Positions 62,737-64,000 of a DNA stretch of 64,000 bases are shown piece after piece. Position numbers and translations under genes: made by a program. The notes beneath the pieces are model-generated. The model had not been told where the DNA came from. It did no database searches and was given only the letters and a program-made list of their open reading frames with translations. Source of the stretch: Chloroflexota bacterium (GTDB taxonomy: Bacteria > Chloroflexota > Anaerolineae > Anaerolineales > Villigracilaceae); contig JACRBN010000004.1 in NCBI GenBank assembly GCA_016213105.1, forward strand, positions 1 through 64,000. The letters are read 5' to 3'. Positions within the stretch are counted from its first letter, which is position 1. Each line of letters opens with the position of its first letter.

Positions 62737-62784
62737 CCCTTGCGAAGGTTCGTTTTTTACCAAAAAGAATAACCTTCGCAAGGG
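62737..62784 (-). repeat. Hairpin of CCCTTGCGAAGGTT inverted repeats
   Basis: A 14-bp inverted repeat encloses about 20 bases. It lies downstream of glpD and upstream of the secernin gene on the minus strand, so it may terminate glpD. Same repeat family as 53383-53474. Confidence 0.75.
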
Positions 62785-62826
62785 TGGATGGATACGATGA
62801 CCTGCCCGCGTGTATCTACTTTGAAT

Positions 62827-64000
62827 CTACAGCCGCACCCCGTGCTGGTCGGCCAGTATGGACAGCGCCCGCGCCACCTCGGCCTGCTTCTGGGACTCAT
62901 CCCAGCCCAGGGCCTCGCCCGTGACGTCGGCCAGTTCATCCACGCTGGCGCGGGTCAGCTTACCCAGCATGGCCAGCATCGAGCGGCGCAGCAGCAGGTC
63001 ATCCAGGTGGACAACCTTTTCGTTGAGCGCCACGTAGGCGATCTCACGGCGGGTCGAGTCGGGCAGGGTCATGAGCGCCGTATCGGGAGAACGGCCCATG
63101 TAATCGGCCATGGCTTCCAGACGGGTGCCGTAACGCAGGAACAGGCTGCTCAGGCGTTCCCCAGACATACCCGTCCAGGCGGCCAGGCTGTCCACGCGGC
63201 GTTTGAGTTCCTCGTCATTGCGCGGATATCCGCGCCCGCCGCCGATGGGCAGGGAGGCCGTATCCTTTTGCCGCGTTTTGCCCAGGAAGGCCAGGGCCTT
63301 GTCGGTGACCTGTTCCCCAAAGGCGCGGAAGGAGGTCCACTTGCCGCCCACCAGCGAATAGATCGGGAAGTCCAGCCCGGTCCACTCGCCGCTGATGACC
63401 TGAATGGTGTGGTCGCGGCTGATCTGGCCCGTGGTCTTGGCGCCGCTATGTTCGAGCGGACGCACGCCCGAGAACCTGAAAACGATGTGCTCGTGCGTGA
63501 CTTTGATCTTCGGGAAGACGCGTTCGACCATGCCGAGGAAGTAGCCCACCTCCTCGTCGGTGCAGCGCACGTCGTCGGGGTTCTCGACGGGCAGGTCCGA
63601 GGTGCCGATCAGGACGCGGTCATAGAGAGGCAGGATCAGCACAATGCGGCCGTCCTTGTTCTCGAAGAAGAACTCGCTCTCCCCAATGGCGGCGCGCAGT
63701 TCGGGGTGATCGAGGACGAGGTGCGAACCTTTCGTCCCGCCGATGAAGCGGGTGGCGTGCCCGATCTTCTTGTTGACCGAGTCGATCCACGGCCCGGCCG
63801 CGTTGATGACCAGCTTCGGGCGCACGTCGTAGACTTCGTCGGTTAACTCGTCGCGCAGCATCAGGGTATCCTCCGCCCCGCCGATCATACTGACGTAGTT
63901 GAGGGCGCGCGCGTTCGGGTTATCGGTTTCGGCATCCAGCAAAATTTCGAGCGCCAGCCGCTCAGGGTTGACGATCTCGCCGTCAAAATAGGTGGCGGTG
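62827..64000 (-). CDS. glpD: Glycerol-3-phosphate dehydrogenase, partial (5' end outside the window)
   Basis: FAD-dependent dehydrogenase oxidising sn-glycerol 3-phosphate to dihydroxyacetone phosphate with electrons to quinone. About 390 C-terminal residues are visible. LVINAAGPWIDSVNKKIGHA, GTKGSHLVLDHPEL and ILPLYDRVLIGTSDLP belong to the FAD/substrate domain, and IYSLVGGKWTSFRAFGEQVTDKAL to the C-terminal domain boundary. The coding frame continues past 64000 (TATYFDGEIVNPERLALEIL), so the start lies beyond the window edge. Confidence 0.94.
   Translation of the reverse strand, partial: TATYFDGEIVNPERLALEILLDAETDNPNARALNYVSMIGGAEDTLMLRDELTDEVYDVRPKLVINAAGPWIDSVNKKIGHATRFIGGTKGSHLVLDHPELRAAIGESEFFFENKDGRIVLILPLYDRVLIGTSDLPVENPDDVRCTDEEVGYFLGMVERVFPKIKVTHEHIVFRFSGVRPLEHSGAKTTGQISRDHTIQVISGEWTGLDFPIYSLVGGKWTSFRAFGEQVTDKALAFLGKTRQKDTASLPIGGGRGYPRNDEELKRRVDSLAAWTGMSGERLSSLFLRYGTRLEAMADYMGRSPDTALMTLPDSTRREIAYVALNEKVVHLDDLLLRRSMLAMLGKLTRASVDELADVTGEALGWDESQKQAEVARALSILADQHGVRL

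Noticed and set aside
1-64000. CRISPR array, insertion sequence with transposase, or rRNA/tRNA genes
   Set aside because: No regularly spaced repeats, transposase motifs or folded tRNA structures were found in the window.

Overview
The window looks like a chromosome segment of a member of the Chloroflexota, most likely class Anaerolineae. It is GC-rich and densely coded, with many ATGA or TGATG stop-start overlaps. Typical pieces include a SipW-type signal peptidase with a DUF5305-like extension, SLH-domain lipoproteins, a short SecD/SecF pair, CarH-controlled carotenoid genes and many short palindromic intergenic repeats. The lineage is inferred from gene content only; there is no rRNA here.

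Layout. 1-1284: a lipoprotein gene, an attC-like repeat and the tail of a decayed acetyltransferase. 1285-8827 (minus strand): an SLH/glycoamylase-like lipoprotein with a membrane partner, PEP carboxykinase, an aminotransferase and rpmF-fabD. 9020-12600: a four-gene operon (PP2C-like phosphatase, RCK channel-like protein, P-loop protein, M1 peptidase), then secD-secF and a SulP transporter. 17234-20217: a cyclic-di-GMP (GEMM-I) riboswitch with its own terminator precedes two small secreted proteins and a Ser-His signal peptidase. 20400-28211 (minus strand): mini beta-carbonic anhydrase, dihydropyrimidinase-like enzyme, an unusual helicase with membrane helices, an SLC13 transporter and two small genes. 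28224-34295: GH18 lipoprotein, a PLP enzyme, a diguanylate cyclase and a MalY-like lyase.

34458-48189 is a light and carotenoid region. Divergent crtB and crtI share an intergenic promoter region, and a CarH-type B12 photoreceptor gene follows. Further on come a photolyase, a CYP175-like P450 and a fused lycopene cyclase. Inside this region, at 41186-41671, lies a gene easily missed: a peroxiredoxin-like protein with an in-frame TGA exactly where the peroxidatic cysteine should be, followed by a hairpin that fits a bacterial SECIS. It is best read as a selenoprotein.

48497-56307 holds glycosyltransferases, a WecE-like sugar aminotransferase, a phosphatase, a ketopantoate reductase-like gene and a TGS-domain nucleoside kinase. 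56446-64000 (minus strand) holds an AT-rich BchE-like radical SAM gene, three tandem paralogous sulfotransferases, a secernin-like peptidase and the 3' part of glpD.

The most interesting points are the probable selenoprotein, the c-di-GMP-controlled secretion unit together with a diguanylate cyclase in the same window, a near-identical motif upstream of crtB and carH, and short repeats that have entered coding sequences in frame.
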